The notes beneath the pieces are model-generated. The model did not search any database. It saw only the letters and a program-made list of their open reading frames with translations, and had not been told where the DNA came from. The position numbers and the translations under genes were made by a program. A stretch of 64,000 bases of DNA from Pseudomonadota bacterium. GTDB lineage: Bacteria; Bdellovibrionota_C; UBA2361; SZUA-149; DAOLCO01. Every line of letters starts with the position of its first letter. The stretch's first letter is position 1. The stretch is from the NCBI GenBank assembly GCA_027487795.1, contig JAIYCX010000039.1, positions 124,001 to 188,000 of the forward strand. Reading direction: 5' to 3'. Of this stretch, positions 34,116 through 42,736 are shown one piece after another.

Positions 34116-34756
34116 TTAAAAATTTTGCAGATAAGTTAGACATTGAGAAATTGTCTGTAATTGAAAATTTGTTTTCTTATTTTTCATCTAAAGAGTTTAT
34201 ATTAAAAGATTTATCTAGAAATAAAGACTTAAGAATTGCTATTTTAAGACGTTTAGCTTCTTCGGTTATGACAGATGATGAAAGAGCCGAATTCTTTGGT
34301 TTGCCAAAGGGTTGTAGGATACGTGAAGGTGCTAAAATAATTTCTCCAGAAAATTTAATAATTGGTGAGTTTTGTTGGATTGGAGAAGGAGCTATCTTAG
34401 ATGCGTCCGGCGGTCTGGAAATTGGAAGTCATACCTCAATAGGTTTAAATGTTATGCTTTGGACTCATGATAGCCATAAGTTAAACATACGTGGACAGAA
34501 TATTCAAGAGAATCAGTCGCAAATTAAGAGAAAGAAAACTAAAATTGGTTCAAATTGTTTTATTGCTGGACCATCAGTGGTAATGCCTGGAGTTACTATA
34601 GGTGATAAATGTATTGTTTCACCAGGAAGCATTGTTTATCAAGATCTTAAAGATGGCACGATATTTCAACCTTACAAACAAATGTTTGATGGTCTGATAA
34701 GGTTAGATGAATTGGAAAAAGAAATTACCAGCATTAAAAAATTATTAGTTAAATGA
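34100..34756 (+). CDS. Left-handed beta-helix acyltransferase (sugar O-acetyltransferase type)
   Basis: Residues 70-190 contain hexapeptide repeats (IREGAKIISPENLIIGE, WIGEGAILDASGGLEIGS, FIAGPSVVMPGVTIGD) and the catalytic-type His in LWTHDSHKL, as in maltose/galactoside O-acetyltransferases and WbbJ/NodL. The short helix-rich N-terminus (1-60) is additional. It likely acetylates a hydroxyl of a sugar in the repeat unit with acetyl-CoA. GTG start inside the hydrolase gene; the next gene begins in a 4-nt ATGA overlap. Confidence 0.8.
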   Translation: MFEKLIKNFADKLDIEKLSVIENLFSYFSSKEFILKDLSRNKDLRIAILRRLASSVMTDDERAEFFGLPKGCRIREGAKIISPENLIIGEFCWIGEGAILDASGGLEIGSHTSIGLNVMLWTHDSHKLNIRGQNIQENQSQIKRKKTKIGSNCFIAGPSVVMPGVTIGDKCIVSPGSIVYQDLKDGTIFQPYKQMFDGLIRLDELEKEITSIKKLLVK

Positions 34757-35604
34757 AAAAAAAAATTTTAATTACTGGAGGAAGAAGTAAGTTTATACCA
34801 GATCTACTTAAACTATTAGATCGATCAAATTTTGAAATAGCGCTTTTAACAAAAACATCTAATTTAAGTTTTTCTGAAAAATTCGATCATCAATTTAATA
34901 TAGACTTAAGTCAAGATTTTAACTTAGACTTTTTTCCTGATATCGTTATACATTTAGCCGCCAGTGTTCCTTATAACAATCCTAGTGCTTTTAAACTGAC
35001 GAAGGACGAAATGATAGTAGATAACTTATTATCTGCTCTAAATCTACTACAGTTTGGGATCAGGAAAAATGTAAAAAAAATTATATACATTTCTACTACA
35101 GATGTTTATCCATTGTTAAATGAGGCTATTATTACAGAAGAAACATTAGTATGCCCTAATGGAGCATATGGATGTAGTAAGCTAGCCTGTGAAAGATTAT
35201 TTAATACATTCAAGAATATTAAAAAAATACCAATAACTATTTTGCGTCTAGGTCCAGTTTATGGAGAAGGAATGCATAGTTCTCTTTTTATTTCACGTAC
35301 ACTAGAAGATATTAAATTGAATAGAAAAGTATCACTTGCTAATGCAAATAATATTCTAAGTCTTTTATCGATAGAAGATGCTTCTAACGCTATCTATAAG
35401 TCGATATTTGGATCTGCTGGATTATATAATATCGCCGGTAATCCAGTAACTATCGAAGATTTTATTAAAGATAAATTTATTAAATTAGGATTTTTACCAA
35501 ACATTGAATATTTGATGAATCAAAGTATTAACACGAAAATTGTCTTTGATTTAAGTAAAGCAAAAGAATTTTTAAATTGGGAACCATCTGAGTTTAATTC
35601 ATGA
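34753..35604 (+). CDS. NAD-dependent epimerase/dehydratase family protein
   Basis: A 283-residue extended SDR. The cofactor loop is unusual (ILITGGRSKFIPDLL, with Arg-Ser-Lys where Gly-Phe-Ile-Gly is normal). The rest is standard: VIHLAASVPY, IYISTTDVYP for the catalytic Ser/Thr, YGCSKLACE for YxxxK, and LRLGPVYGEG. The changed Gly-x-x-Gly could weaken or alter NAD binding. Start overlaps the acyltransferase stop by 4 nt, and the end overlaps the next SDR by 4 nt, so three genes are translated in series. Product sugar unknown. Confidence 0.8.
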   Translation: MKKKILITGGRSKFIPDLLKLLDRSNFEIALLTKTSNLSFSEKFDHQFNIDLSQDFNLDFFPDIVIHLAASVPYNNPSAFKLTKDEMIVDNLLSALNLLQFGIRKNVKKIIYISTTDVYPLLNEAIITEETLVCPNGAYGCSKLACERLFNTFKNIKKIPITILRLGPVYGEGMHSSLFISRTLEDIKLNRKVSLANANNILSLLSIEDASNAIYKSIFGSAGLYNIAGNPVTIEDFIKDKFIKLGFLPNIEYLMNQSINTKIVFDLSKAKEFLNWEPSEFNS

Positions 35605-36545
35605 GGTTAAAAATTATTTCGATATTTGGTGGATCAGGATTTTTAGGTACAGAACTTACTCGAAGATTGCTTGATAATTATGATGTACAAGTTATTGTAC
35701 TAGATAAGGTCGCGCCTAACTTTGATTTGATTTCAAACTCAAGAGTTACATTTATCAAGTTAGATTTTTCGTCATATTTAAATTTAGATCAATCTATAAT
35801 AGAAATAATTTCATATTCAGATGCAGTTTTTTTTAAAATTGGTTTGTTAGGTGATCCTAATAAATCTGCAAATATAGAATATGCTTATGAATACTTGAAC
35901 GTTAATAGTATATCCTTACTTTCAGTATTAGACTTTTGCTCTAAGTATAAAATTAAAAAAGTGATTATAGACTCATCAATAGCGGCAGTCGCAAATGTAG
36001 ATTTCCCATATCCAATAACTGAAGATATTATCTCTATCAATCATTTAAATCTATATGCGATGAGTAAGGCGATTATGGAAGATTTCGGTAGGTATCTTCA
36101 TACTGATTTGAATATTCATATTTTTAGATATCCAAGAGTTCATAGTTTAAATTCAAAAAATGTTATTAATTATTTTATTCGTAATATTAGAGAAGGTCAG
36201 CCCATTAGAATAGTTGGTAATAAGTTTAAAGAACTAGATTTCGTTCATATTGATGATGTATTAAATGCTAATATTAGATGTTTAGAATTAGATTTAAATA
36301 CCACTACTTTTCATATTTCTAATGGTTGTTCTACTACCTTAGAAGAGCTCGCAAAGATTATAATCAGTACAATGGGATATGATACCTATCCGATTGTCTA
36401 TGAGGAGAATGGAACAGAACCATTAGAACCTGTCATTAATTGTCTTGATTCTATGGCCAGTTTTGCTAAGTTGAAGCTAGAGCCAGCACGTTCTTTGGAA
36501 TATATTATTGATGAAGTTATACAATATACTAAAAATGGATATTAA
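35601..36545 (+). CDS. NAD-dependent epimerase/dehydratase family protein
   Basis: A second extended SDR, of 314 residues, with an intact loop SIFGGSGFLGTELTRRLL, IDSSIAAVA at the catalytic Ser position, YAMSKAIME for YxxxK, and IFRYPRVHS. Together with the gene upstream it probably forms a two-step epimerase/reductase pair on one nucleotide sugar; the step order is not deducible. The last codons overlap the methyltransferase start by 11 nt. Confidence 0.82.
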   Translation: MRLKIISIFGGSGFLGTELTRRLLDNYDVQVIVLDKVAPNFDLISNSRVTFIKLDFSSYLNLDQSIIEIISYSDAVFFKIGLLGDPNKSANIEYAYEYLNVNSISLLSVLDFCSKYKIKKVIIDSSIAAVANVDFPYPITEDIISINHLNLYAMSKAIMEDFGRYLHTDLNIHIFRYPRVHSLNSKNVINYFIRNIREGQPIRIVGNKFKELDFVHIDDVLNANIRCLELDLNTTTFHISNGCSTTLEELAKIIISTMGYDTYPIVYEENGTEPLEPVINCLDSMASFAKLKLEPARSLEYIIDEVIQYTKNGY

Positions 36546-37308
36546 TTCGGAATTTAACTTAAGCACTCTTAAAAAAACTTGGGAAAGCCAATATGATGGA
36601 GAAAATGTTACTGCATTAAAAGATCATAATCTATTTGAAATTGAGACTAGCGCAATTATTTCTGAGATAAATAAACATATTGGCATATCAGAGCAAATTA
36701 ATATTTTGGAAATTGGCTGTGGAGCTGGAGAATTGCTTAGGAGAGTATATGCAAATTTAAGCACTAAAGATATTAATTTCAAATTATGTGGAGTAGATTT
36801 TTCGGAAAATGCAATCTTAACAGCAAAAAGAAAAAGTAATAGTAATATTGATTTTTATAGTGCAGATTTTAAGTCTTTTTTTAGTAACATAAATAATAAT
36901 AAGTTTGATATTATTATTAGTCAGAGATCTATAATGGCTTTGATGGATTTAGACTCTCAGGTAGAGTTGTTAAGTTTGATTAAAAAATCACTTAACGATA
37001 AAGCAATAGGTATAGTTTCTGAATGCTTTCAGGAAGATTTAGAGCGATTTAATAAACATAGAGTCTCTGCGGGTCTTTCTGAAATAGAAAAAGTTTGGCA
37101 TAGTAACTATCTTAATGAAGACATGTTTTCTTCTATGTTTAGTAATGTGCATAGTTATCATTATTGCTCGACTTATATGTTAACTACTAGAATAATTTAT
37201 CCTATGTTTGATAATCCAAAACATAATCAAAAAATTCATCAATATGCTGCTGGTCTACCTGAATCTGGTGATTATTCATTTTTAAAAATGTTAGTATTTG
37301 AAAAATAA
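36535..37308 (+). CDS. Class I SAM-dependent methyltransferase
   Basis: The SAM loop ILEIGCGAGELLRRV is followed by LCGVDFSENAI with the acidic ribose-binding Asp, IDFYSADF, and IIISQRSIMALMD as motif IV. The length (257 residues from this start) and helical cap suggest small-molecule, probably sugar, methylation. The frame extends to 36508, but the ATG at 36535 gives the smaller overlap (11 nt) with the upstream gene; neither has a good ribosome site. A 24-nt gap precedes the WbpG-like gene. Confidence 0.82.
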   Translation: MDINSEFNLSTLKKTWESQYDGENVTALKDHNLFEIETSAIISEINKHIGISEQINILEIGCGAGELLRRVYANLSTKDINFKLCGVDFSENAILTAKRKSNSNIDFYSADFKSFFSNINNNKFDIIISQRSIMALMDLDSQVELLSLIKKSLNDKAIGIVSECFQEDLERFNKHRVSAGLSEIEKVWHSNYLNEDMFSSMFSNVHSYHYCSTYMLTTRIIYPMFDNPKHNQKIHQYAAGLPESGDYSFLKMLVFEK

Positions 37309-37332
37309 ATTTAAATATACCTTAAAAATATT

Positions 37333-38472
37333 ATGATATGCTCTCGTTGTATCTACAGCGATAAAATTCCTGCAATTATATTCAATTCTTCAGGAATTTG
37401 TAATTATTGTATTCAGATTGAAGAGTTACAGCTAAATTATGGTACTGGACTTGATAAAGGATTTAGTAGTTGGAAGGCTATACTCGAAGATATAAAAAAA
37501 GCAGGTAAGGGTAAAAAGTATGATTGCGTTGTAGGGGTATCTGGAGGAACTGACTCTTCTTATATTTTAATGAAATCATGTGATTGGGGACTTAGACCTT
37601 TAGCAGTTCATTATGATAATACGTGGAACTCTGCAGTAGCAACGGAAAACATTCGAAAATTAACATCTGCTTTAAATGTAGATTTGTATACGCACGTTAT
37701 CAATAATAAAGAACATGATGCTATTAAGTTAGCATATGTAAAATCAGGTGTACAAGAATTTGATACTGATACAGATTTAGCATTCGTTCAGGTTTTAAGA
37801 AAAGCTGCATCTCAATACAATGTTAAATTTATATTAGAAGGCCATTCATTTATTGAAGAAGGTATTTCTCCAGCAAATAATAATTACTTTGATGGAGGAT
37901 ATATACAAGATATAGTTAAAAAATTTGGAAACATAAGATTTAAAACATATCCTCACCTAAGTTTTTTTCAATTTTTAAAATGGACTATAATATACAGGCA
38001 GAAGTTTATTAGACCTCTTTGGTATTTAGATTATTCTAAGAAAAAAGCGCAAGAAGAACTTAAAGATAGAACAGGTTGGACAAATTACTCGGGACATCAT
38101 CTAGAGAATAGGGCTTCTGCTTTTGCTCATACTATTTGGATACCCCAGAGGTACAATACTGACTATCGCATTTTGACATTAGCAGCCAAAGCAAGAAATG
38201 GGGAAATTTCAAGAGAGAAAGCTTTAAGTCTATATGATTCACCTGTTGTCCCAGATCCTGAACTTGTTAGTTATGTTAAGAAAAGATTAAAACTTACAGA
38301 TACCGAGTATACTGATATTTTAAATGGACCTAAGAGAACTTGGCGAGAGTTTAAAACTTATAAAAAGCGATTTGAGATACTTCGACCTTTGTTTTTTATT
38401 CTAGCTAAGGCCAATCTTGTTCCAATGAGTTTTTATTCAAAATATTGTTTTCAATTAAAAGACACAGAATGA
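37333..38472 (+). CDS. wbpG: N-acetyl sugar amidotransferase, WbpG/PseA type
   Basis: Residues 1-30 contain a four-cysteine zinc knuckle (CSRC and CNYC). A PP-loop ATP pyrophosphatase motif follows (VGVSGGTDSSYI), then LAVHYDNTWNS, ILEGHSFIEEG and FDGGYIQDIV. This is the N-acetyl sugar amidotransferase family that converts an acetamido into an acetamidino group on a nucleotide sugar, receiving ammonia from a HisH2/HisF2 pair. Both partners are the next two genes, the first in a 4-nt overlap. The likely substrate here is the 2,3-diacetamido-uronic acid made by the WbpB/D/E-like enzymes. Confidence 0.9.
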   Translation: MICSRCIYSDKIPAIIFNSSGICNYCIQIEELQLNYGTGLDKGFSSWKAILEDIKKAGKGKKYDCVVGVSGGTDSSYILMKSCDWGLRPLAVHYDNTWNSAVATENIRKLTSALNVDLYTHVINNKEHDAIKLAYVKSGVQEFDTDTDLAFVQVLRKAASQYNVKFILEGHSFIEEGISPANNNYFDGGYIQDIVKKFGNIRFKTYPHLSFFQFLKWTIIYRQKFIRPLWYLDYSKKKAQEELKDRTGWTNYSGHHLENRASAFAHTIWIPQRYNTDYRILTLAAKARNGEISREKALSLYDSPVVPDPELVSYVKKRLKLTDTEYTDILNGPKRTWREFKTYKKRFEILRPLFFILAKANLVPMSFYSKYCFQLKDTE

Positions 38473-39077
38473 TTGTAATAGTTGATTATGGTATGGGTAA
38501 TCTTGGATCTATATGCAATATGCTAAAAAGGATTGGAACTACTTCTATAGTTTCCAACTCTATCGAAGAAATTCAAAAGGCTACTAAGTTAATTCTTCCT
38601 GGAGTTGGAGCTTTTGATGCCGCAATGACACGAATAAATGAGAGTGGTTTACGTGAAGTGCTTAATAGAAAAGTTTTGGAAGATAAGGTACCAGTTCTGG
38701 GAATCTGTTTAGGGATGCAATTATTAACTTATGGAAGTGAAGAGGGGAAACTTCCAGGGTTAGGTTGGATACCTTCGCAAACTAAAAAAATACCTGCTGA
38801 AGAAAGATTGAAGATCCCTCACATGGGCTGGAATATTACCCATCGTTCTTCTTTAAGCCCAATAACGAAAGGCTTGGACCAAGAAGAAATTCGCTTTTAC
38901 TTCGTACATTCATATGCCGTTTCCGTTGATGACCCTAAGTATTCAATTTTGCAAACTCATTATGGAATAAATTTTGACTCAGGTATTCAGAGAGATCATA
39001 TATTTGGTGTGCAATTTCATCCGGAAAAAAGCCATCGTTTTGGAAAAAAATTGCTTTCTAATTTTGTGGAGCTTTAA
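38469..39077 (+). CDS. hisH2: HisH2-type glutamine amidotransferase for sugar amidination
   Basis: The 202-residue class I glutaminase has the opening MIVIVDYGMGNLGSI, nucleophile Cys80 in LGICLGMQLL, and VQFHPEKS with the catalytic His-x-Glu pair, all as in HisH. The ATG at 38469 is chosen (ATGA with the wbpG stop) over an in-frame ATG 24 nt upstream. In histidine synthesis HisH feeds HisF; next to wbpG-type genes it supplies ammonia for sugar amidination. No other his gene is present, supporting the second role. Confidence 0.9.
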   Translation: MIVIVDYGMGNLGSICNMLKRIGTTSIVSNSIEEIQKATKLILPGVGAFDAAMTRINESGLREVLNRKVLEDKVPVLGICLGMQLLTYGSEEGKLPGLGWIPSQTKKIPAEERLKIPHMGWNITHRSSLSPITKGLDQEEIRFYFVHSYAVSVDDPKYSILQTHYGINFDSGIQRDHIFGVQFHPEKSHRFGKKLLSNFVEL

Positions 39078-39079
39078 GA

Positions 39080-39841
39080 ATGTTAAGAACAAGAGTGATT
39101 CCATGTTTGCTACTTCGCAATGAAGCTCTTGTCAAAACGGTCAAATTTCAAAAATTCCAATATGTAGGCGATCCTACAAATACATGTAGAATATTTAATG
39201 AATTAGAAGTTGATGAATTAATGTTTCTTGATATTTTAGCAAGTAAGGAAGTAAGAGAACCAAACTATATGTTACTTTCGGAAATCGCGGATGAGTGTTT
39301 TATGCCTGTATCGTATGGTGGGGGTATCTCTTCTGTAAGTATTGCTGAAAAAATATTAAAATTAGGATTTGAAAAAATTGTTTTGAATTCTTATGCGTCA
39401 CAAAACCCTAAACTAGTGAGAGATATCTCTAAAATTTTTGGTAGTCAAAGTGTCGTAGTTTCAATAGATGTTAAACGCAGTTTTTTTGGCAAAAATCAAT
39501 GTTATTCTTTATCAGGTTCCGTTAGATATAAAAAAGATCCAGTAGACTGGGCATTGGAAGTTGAAAATTTGGGTGCGGGAGAAATTCTTTTAACCTCAAT
39601 AGATAATGAAGGAACTTGGAATGGTTTTAACATGGAAATAGTAAGCGCAATTACTAATGCGGTAAGCATTCCAGTTATTGCAAACGGGGGTGGGGGGAGT
39701 TTGGAGCACATTTCTAAAGTAGTAAAGGAAGCAAATGCTTCTGCTGTAGCGCTTGGAAGTATGGTTGTTTATCAAAAGAAGGGGATGGGCGTACTCGTTA
39801 ATTTCCCTGATGAAAAAAAACTAAGAGAAGTTTTGTTATGA
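39080..39841 (+). CDS. hisF2: HisF2-type ammonia-channel partner (imidazole-glycerol-phosphate synthase cyclase homologue)
   Basis: A (beta/alpha)8 barrel of 253 residues: VIPCLLLRNEALVKTVKF, YVGDPTNTCRIFNELEVDELMFLDI, ISIDVKRS-type beta-5 (VVSIDVKRS) and IANGGGGSLEHI. The first catalytic Asp of HisF (the D of CLDVKDG) is replaced by Leu, while the second (in IDVKR) is retained, so the cyclase reaction is not expected. This is the usual state of HisF2/WbpZ-type proteins that work with WbpG and HisH2. Its stop shares 4 nt with the next start. Confidence 0.9.
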   Translation: MLRTRVIPCLLLRNEALVKTVKFQKFQYVGDPTNTCRIFNELEVDELMFLDILASKEVREPNYMLLSEIADECFMPVSYGGGISSVSIAEKILKLGFEKIVLNSYASQNPKLVRDISKIFGSQSVVVSIDVKRSFFGKNQCYSLSGSVRYKKDPVDWALEVENLGAGEILLTSIDNEGTWNGFNMEIVSAITNAVSIPVIANGGGGSLEHISKVVKEANASAVALGSMVVYQKKGMGVLVNFPDEKKLREVLL

Positions 39842-40560
39842 GACATAATTTTATGTTTACTTTTGAGTATTTAGAGTCTCAACTTCTTGCTACTTTAGAT
39901 GCGGGCTATTCTTTTGTGACTTGTGAAGAATATTATCATCTAAAAGCATTTGATAAAGTGCCTCCGCTATGTTTAGTAAATAGAGTTGATATCGACCTGT
40001 CATGTAAGAAAGCAAAACGATTAGCTGAAATATTTAATAGAGTTGGAGTTAAGGCAAGTTTTTTTGTACGACTTCATGCACCTGAATATAATCCTTTTTC
40101 TTTTGAAAATTATCTTACTCTTAAATTTATTAAAAATTCAGGACACGAAATAGGATATCATTCTGAAATTATTGATCAGTCAGCTATTTGGGAAGAAGAT
40201 GCAGAAAAATGTCTTTTGAGAGATGTTAAGATACTAAATGAGATGCTTGGTATTAAGATTAGCGGAGTAGCAAGTCATGGTGGAATGACGGGTTTAAATA
40301 ATTTAGATTTTTGGAAAGAAAAATCGGTAAATGATTTTAATCTATTATATGAAGCTTACGATAAGTCGGAAAAGTTTAATTTATTTCAAGACGCTTTTTA
40401 TATAAGTGACTCGGAATGGACTAGGTGGAAGTGTTATAATAAGGGAGTGCTAGTTGAAGGTGATAGTAGGTCGCTTGAAGTGCATTTGAAAGATAATCAT
40501 CCCTTGATTTACTTATTAATACATCCTGACACTTATTTTGATAGGCATATTTATGAATGA
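39838..40560 (+). CDS. Polysaccharide deacetylase-like (NodB fold) protein
   Basis: The 240-residue protein shows the metal site of carbohydrate esterase family 4: an Asp-x-Asp in VNRVDIDLS, and HEIGYHSE with the His-x4-His pair. VASHGGMTG and LIYLLIHPDTYF correspond to later motifs. No signal peptide, so it would act on a nucleotide- or lipid-linked sugar in the cytoplasm, removing an acetyl group. It ends the amidino-sugar cassette. The 950 nt that follow hold no intact gene. Confidence 0.75.
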   Translation: MRHNFMFTFEYLESQLLATLDAGYSFVTCEEYYHLKAFDKVPPLCLVNRVDIDLSCKKAKRLAEIFNRVGVKASFFVRLHAPEYNPFSFENYLTLKFIKNSGHEIGYHSEIIDQSAIWEEDAEKCLLRDVKILNEMLGIKISGVASHGGMTGLNNLDFWKEKSVNDFNLLYEAYDKSEKFNLFQDAFYISDSEWTRWKCYNKGVLVEGDSRSLEVHLKDNHPLIYLLIHPDTYFDRHIYE

Positions 40561-40617
40561 TAATAATTTTTTATTTTATATCAAATATATTTAGTATTAT
40601 AAGTAATGCCTTTTTAA

Positions 40618-41435
40618 GAATGGTATGACAAAGAATTAAAGAATCTTATTGAGTACGAGCCTTTAATTATGGTAAATGAATTACTGCTTATTAAAGTATC
40701 GCCATTAAATTTAAAAGTCAAAATACTATAAGACACTTTGAGCAGCAGAAATTTTCTTCGAGTTCTCGAGATTTCCATGCAAATTTTTCTAAATTAATGT
40801 CATTAGAGCATGATAGAAATGATCTAGTTCACATGTTTCCTATTTATACTGGAACTCAAACTTAGGAAGATATCTTTCATTATACGAAATGTATAAAAAG
40901 ACTGAGGGTGTTCTTGAGCATATTGCGGATGTAGGAACATGAAAAAGAGCATCTTTATTCTTTTTTTTCAATTAGTTCAAATATTTGAACCGCATAGTAT
41001 GAGTCAAGTTCATGGTTTTGATTGGTTTAAGGGCATGGATATGGATGCCCCTTTGGATAATAAAGAATTTTATGGGCTTCACAAGCAAGTTTTGAGTATG
41101 TGCAGGAATTTTTAGTTTCTCAAGATCTTGCTCATCTTGGGTTTTTAAATGATCTAGATTTATCGAAAGATAAAAAGAGCTTTTTTTCATGAGAATATAG
41201 CACTTACTTTTAAATTAGTTTTGTTAGATTGTGGTTCTTATAATGTAATTAATCATTCTTTACATTATTTTTGGAATAGTTGAATGTAGGAGGAATTCTT
41301 ATTCTGGATCATTTTGGAGATTCAAGCGTAGCATCTGAGCTGGTAGCTGTACGAGAATTTTTTGAGAGAAAGATACCTAAGTTAGAGATAAATAGTTTTT
41401 CAGCATGGCCGTCTTGTTATATTGTTAAAAAATAA
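40618..41435 (+). pseudogene. Decayed TylF/macrocin O-methyltransferase-type gene
   Basis: The three forward frames together spell a methyltransferase with at least five frameshifts. Legible pieces in order: DLVHMFPIYTGTQT (to a stop at 40863), LGRYLSLYEMYKKTEG and EHIADVGT followed by a TGA where Trp is expected, LVQIFEPHSMSQVHGFDWFKG, SQDLAHLGFLNDLDLSKDKK, LVLLDCGSYNVINHSLHYFW, and VGGILILDHFGDSS with REFFERKIPKLEINSFSAW to a stop at 41433. One break coincides with a T-run near 40960. The TGFD-type and GGIL-I-DD-type blocks identify the family. The first piece (40618-40731, EWYDKELKNLIEYEP) may be its N-terminus or a separate remnant. Confidence 0.8.
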
Positions 41436-41513
41436 TAACTCCTTTAAGATTTTGGTGCTTCATAAGAGCTATTGTCAACTTATAATTATAAATGGAGAAC
41501 TTAAGAGTTTTCA

Positions 41514-41774
41514 TTATTTACTAATTTTTAAGGAGTCAATATTTGAAGAAATAATCTTTATAGTTTTAAATGAGTTACTAAAAATTTCTTGACTATTTAA
41601 ATCTATACTAAATAGTTCTTCGAGCTCTATGATCATTTCAACAAATTTCATAGAATCTAAAATACCAGATTCCATTAGATCCACACCTAAGTCGCTTTCT
41701 AAAATAGTTACACTAGTAATTTTTGAAATAAGATTTGAAACAATTTTTTCAGTATTTGAGAATGTATCGTTCAT
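41514..41774 (-). CDS. Acyl carrier protein (phosphopantetheine-binding), free-standing
   Basis: An 86-residue acidic helical protein with ESGILDSMKFVEMIIELEEL, in which Ser41 of the D-S motif is the 4'-phosphopantetheine site. The canonical D-S-L is D-S-M. It would carry an acyl or aminoacyl thioester. It is the last gene of the minus-strand operon and overlaps the stop of the M29-like gene by 4 nt, so it is made together with the adenylation-aminotransferase fusion that presumably loads it. It is not a fatty-acid-synthesis ACP by context. Confidence 0.87.
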   Translation of the reverse strand: MNDTFSNTEKIVSNLISKITSVTILESDLGVDLMESGILDSMKFVEMIIELEELFSIDLNSQEIFSNSFKTIKIISSNIDSLKISK

Positions 41775-42736
41775 TTGAGAGATATTAAAAGTTCATCAGC
41801 AAACAATAGTGCATTTTGAGTGATTAGGTCAATATGTGAAGAAGCGATATTTTTTCCACCAAGTGCTATATTGCTACCTACTCCAAGGTGAAGAGATCCT
41901 CTAAATCCTTCATCTTCTAGCATAGATCCTGTTAATTTAGCTTTATGGTTTAAGCCTAGGCCAATCTCTGCTACTACTCTAGATGAGGAATCAAAACCAT
42001 CAAAAATATTTTCTAATATACTACTTTGATGTCCTTCTATTTTTTTAATGGCACCATGCTCAACTTCTATTGTTATAGGCGAAGTTAGTAGTCCAAGTTT
42101 AGGATGAGTAATGCTTGCGTTAATGACGTATTTACCATTTGTATCAGATTCAATTGGAGTTATATTAACTTCGGCATCTGGCGGAGATGCAAGAACTCCT
42201 TTATTGTAACACCAGCCAGGTGCTGCATTAGCTACTCTGCCTTGAATGTTACAACATAGTTCAAATTCATCATTTGTAATAATTTTGATTTTTGAAGCCG
42301 ATGATAATTGATTTGCAATTTCATTAGCTTCGTCTGTTAGATCTCTGAAATTTTCTCGAAGAGCATCTGACCGAAGTGACTCCCAGGAATTATCAGGAAG
42401 ACTTAAGTATTTAGAGCCATTTTTAGATGCGTTTATTCTTGAGGTTGTATGCGCGAGGGAAAAAGTAGTTAAGCCTACAATTAGATCAGATCCTAACATT
42501 TTTTTACTTGTTTCCTCATTTGGTTCTTGGCCATGTACTTTTGCGACAGGAAGAATTAGATGAGAGGCATTAATATGTAGAGATGATAAAACTAAAAGAA
42601 AAAATTCTCCTATTTCACAAGTCTTATAATCCGAGAGAATAAGCAAACTCTCTTTTTTATTGTAATCTCCACAATCAAAAATTAAAATTTTAACTGCTTC
42701 AACCAATATGATATCATTTAAGTCGTGCTTAAGCAT
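41771..42736 (-). CDS. M29 aminopeptidase / NicX-like metalloprotein
   Basis: The C-terminal half matches the COG2309 fold (thermophilic aminopeptidase T and 2,5-dihydroxypyridine dioxygenase NicX). It has SPPDAEVNITPIESD, the strand IEVEHGAIKKIEG, Glu257 in AEIGLGLN, Glu274/Glu276 in MLEDEG, His283 in SLHLGVGSN and the His301-x-Asp303 pair in SSHIDLI, so the metal ligands are kept. The N-terminal half is shorter than in classical M29 peptidases (321 residues against about 400). It could hydrolyse an amide or peptide, or act as a ring-opening oxygenase. It overlaps both neighbours (8 and 4 nt). Confidence 0.75.
   Translation of the reverse strand: MLKHDLNDIILVEAVKILIFDCGDYNKKESLLILSDYKTCEIGEFFLLVLSSLHINASHLILPVAKVHGQEPNEETSKKMLGSDLIVGLTTFSLAHTTSRINASKNGSKYLSLPDNSWESLRSDALRENFRDLTDEANEIANQLSSASKIKIITNDEFELCCNIQGRVANAAPGWCYNKGVLASPPDAEVNITPIESDTNGKYVINASITHPKLGLLTSPITIEVEHGAIKKIEGHQSSILENIFDGFDSSSRVVAEIGLGLNHKAKLTGSMLEDEGFRGSLHLGVGSNIALGGKNIASSHIDLITQNALLFADELLISLK

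Noticed and set aside
38445-39841. Histidine biosynthesis genes hisH and hisF
   Set aside because: They are coupled to a WbpG-type gene, no other his genes are near, and the HisF homologue lacks a catalytic Asp.
40972-41190. Minus-strand 72-residue frame in the gap after the deacetylase
   Set aside because: It is antisense to the methyltransferase pseudogene, whose conserved blocks explain the sequence.
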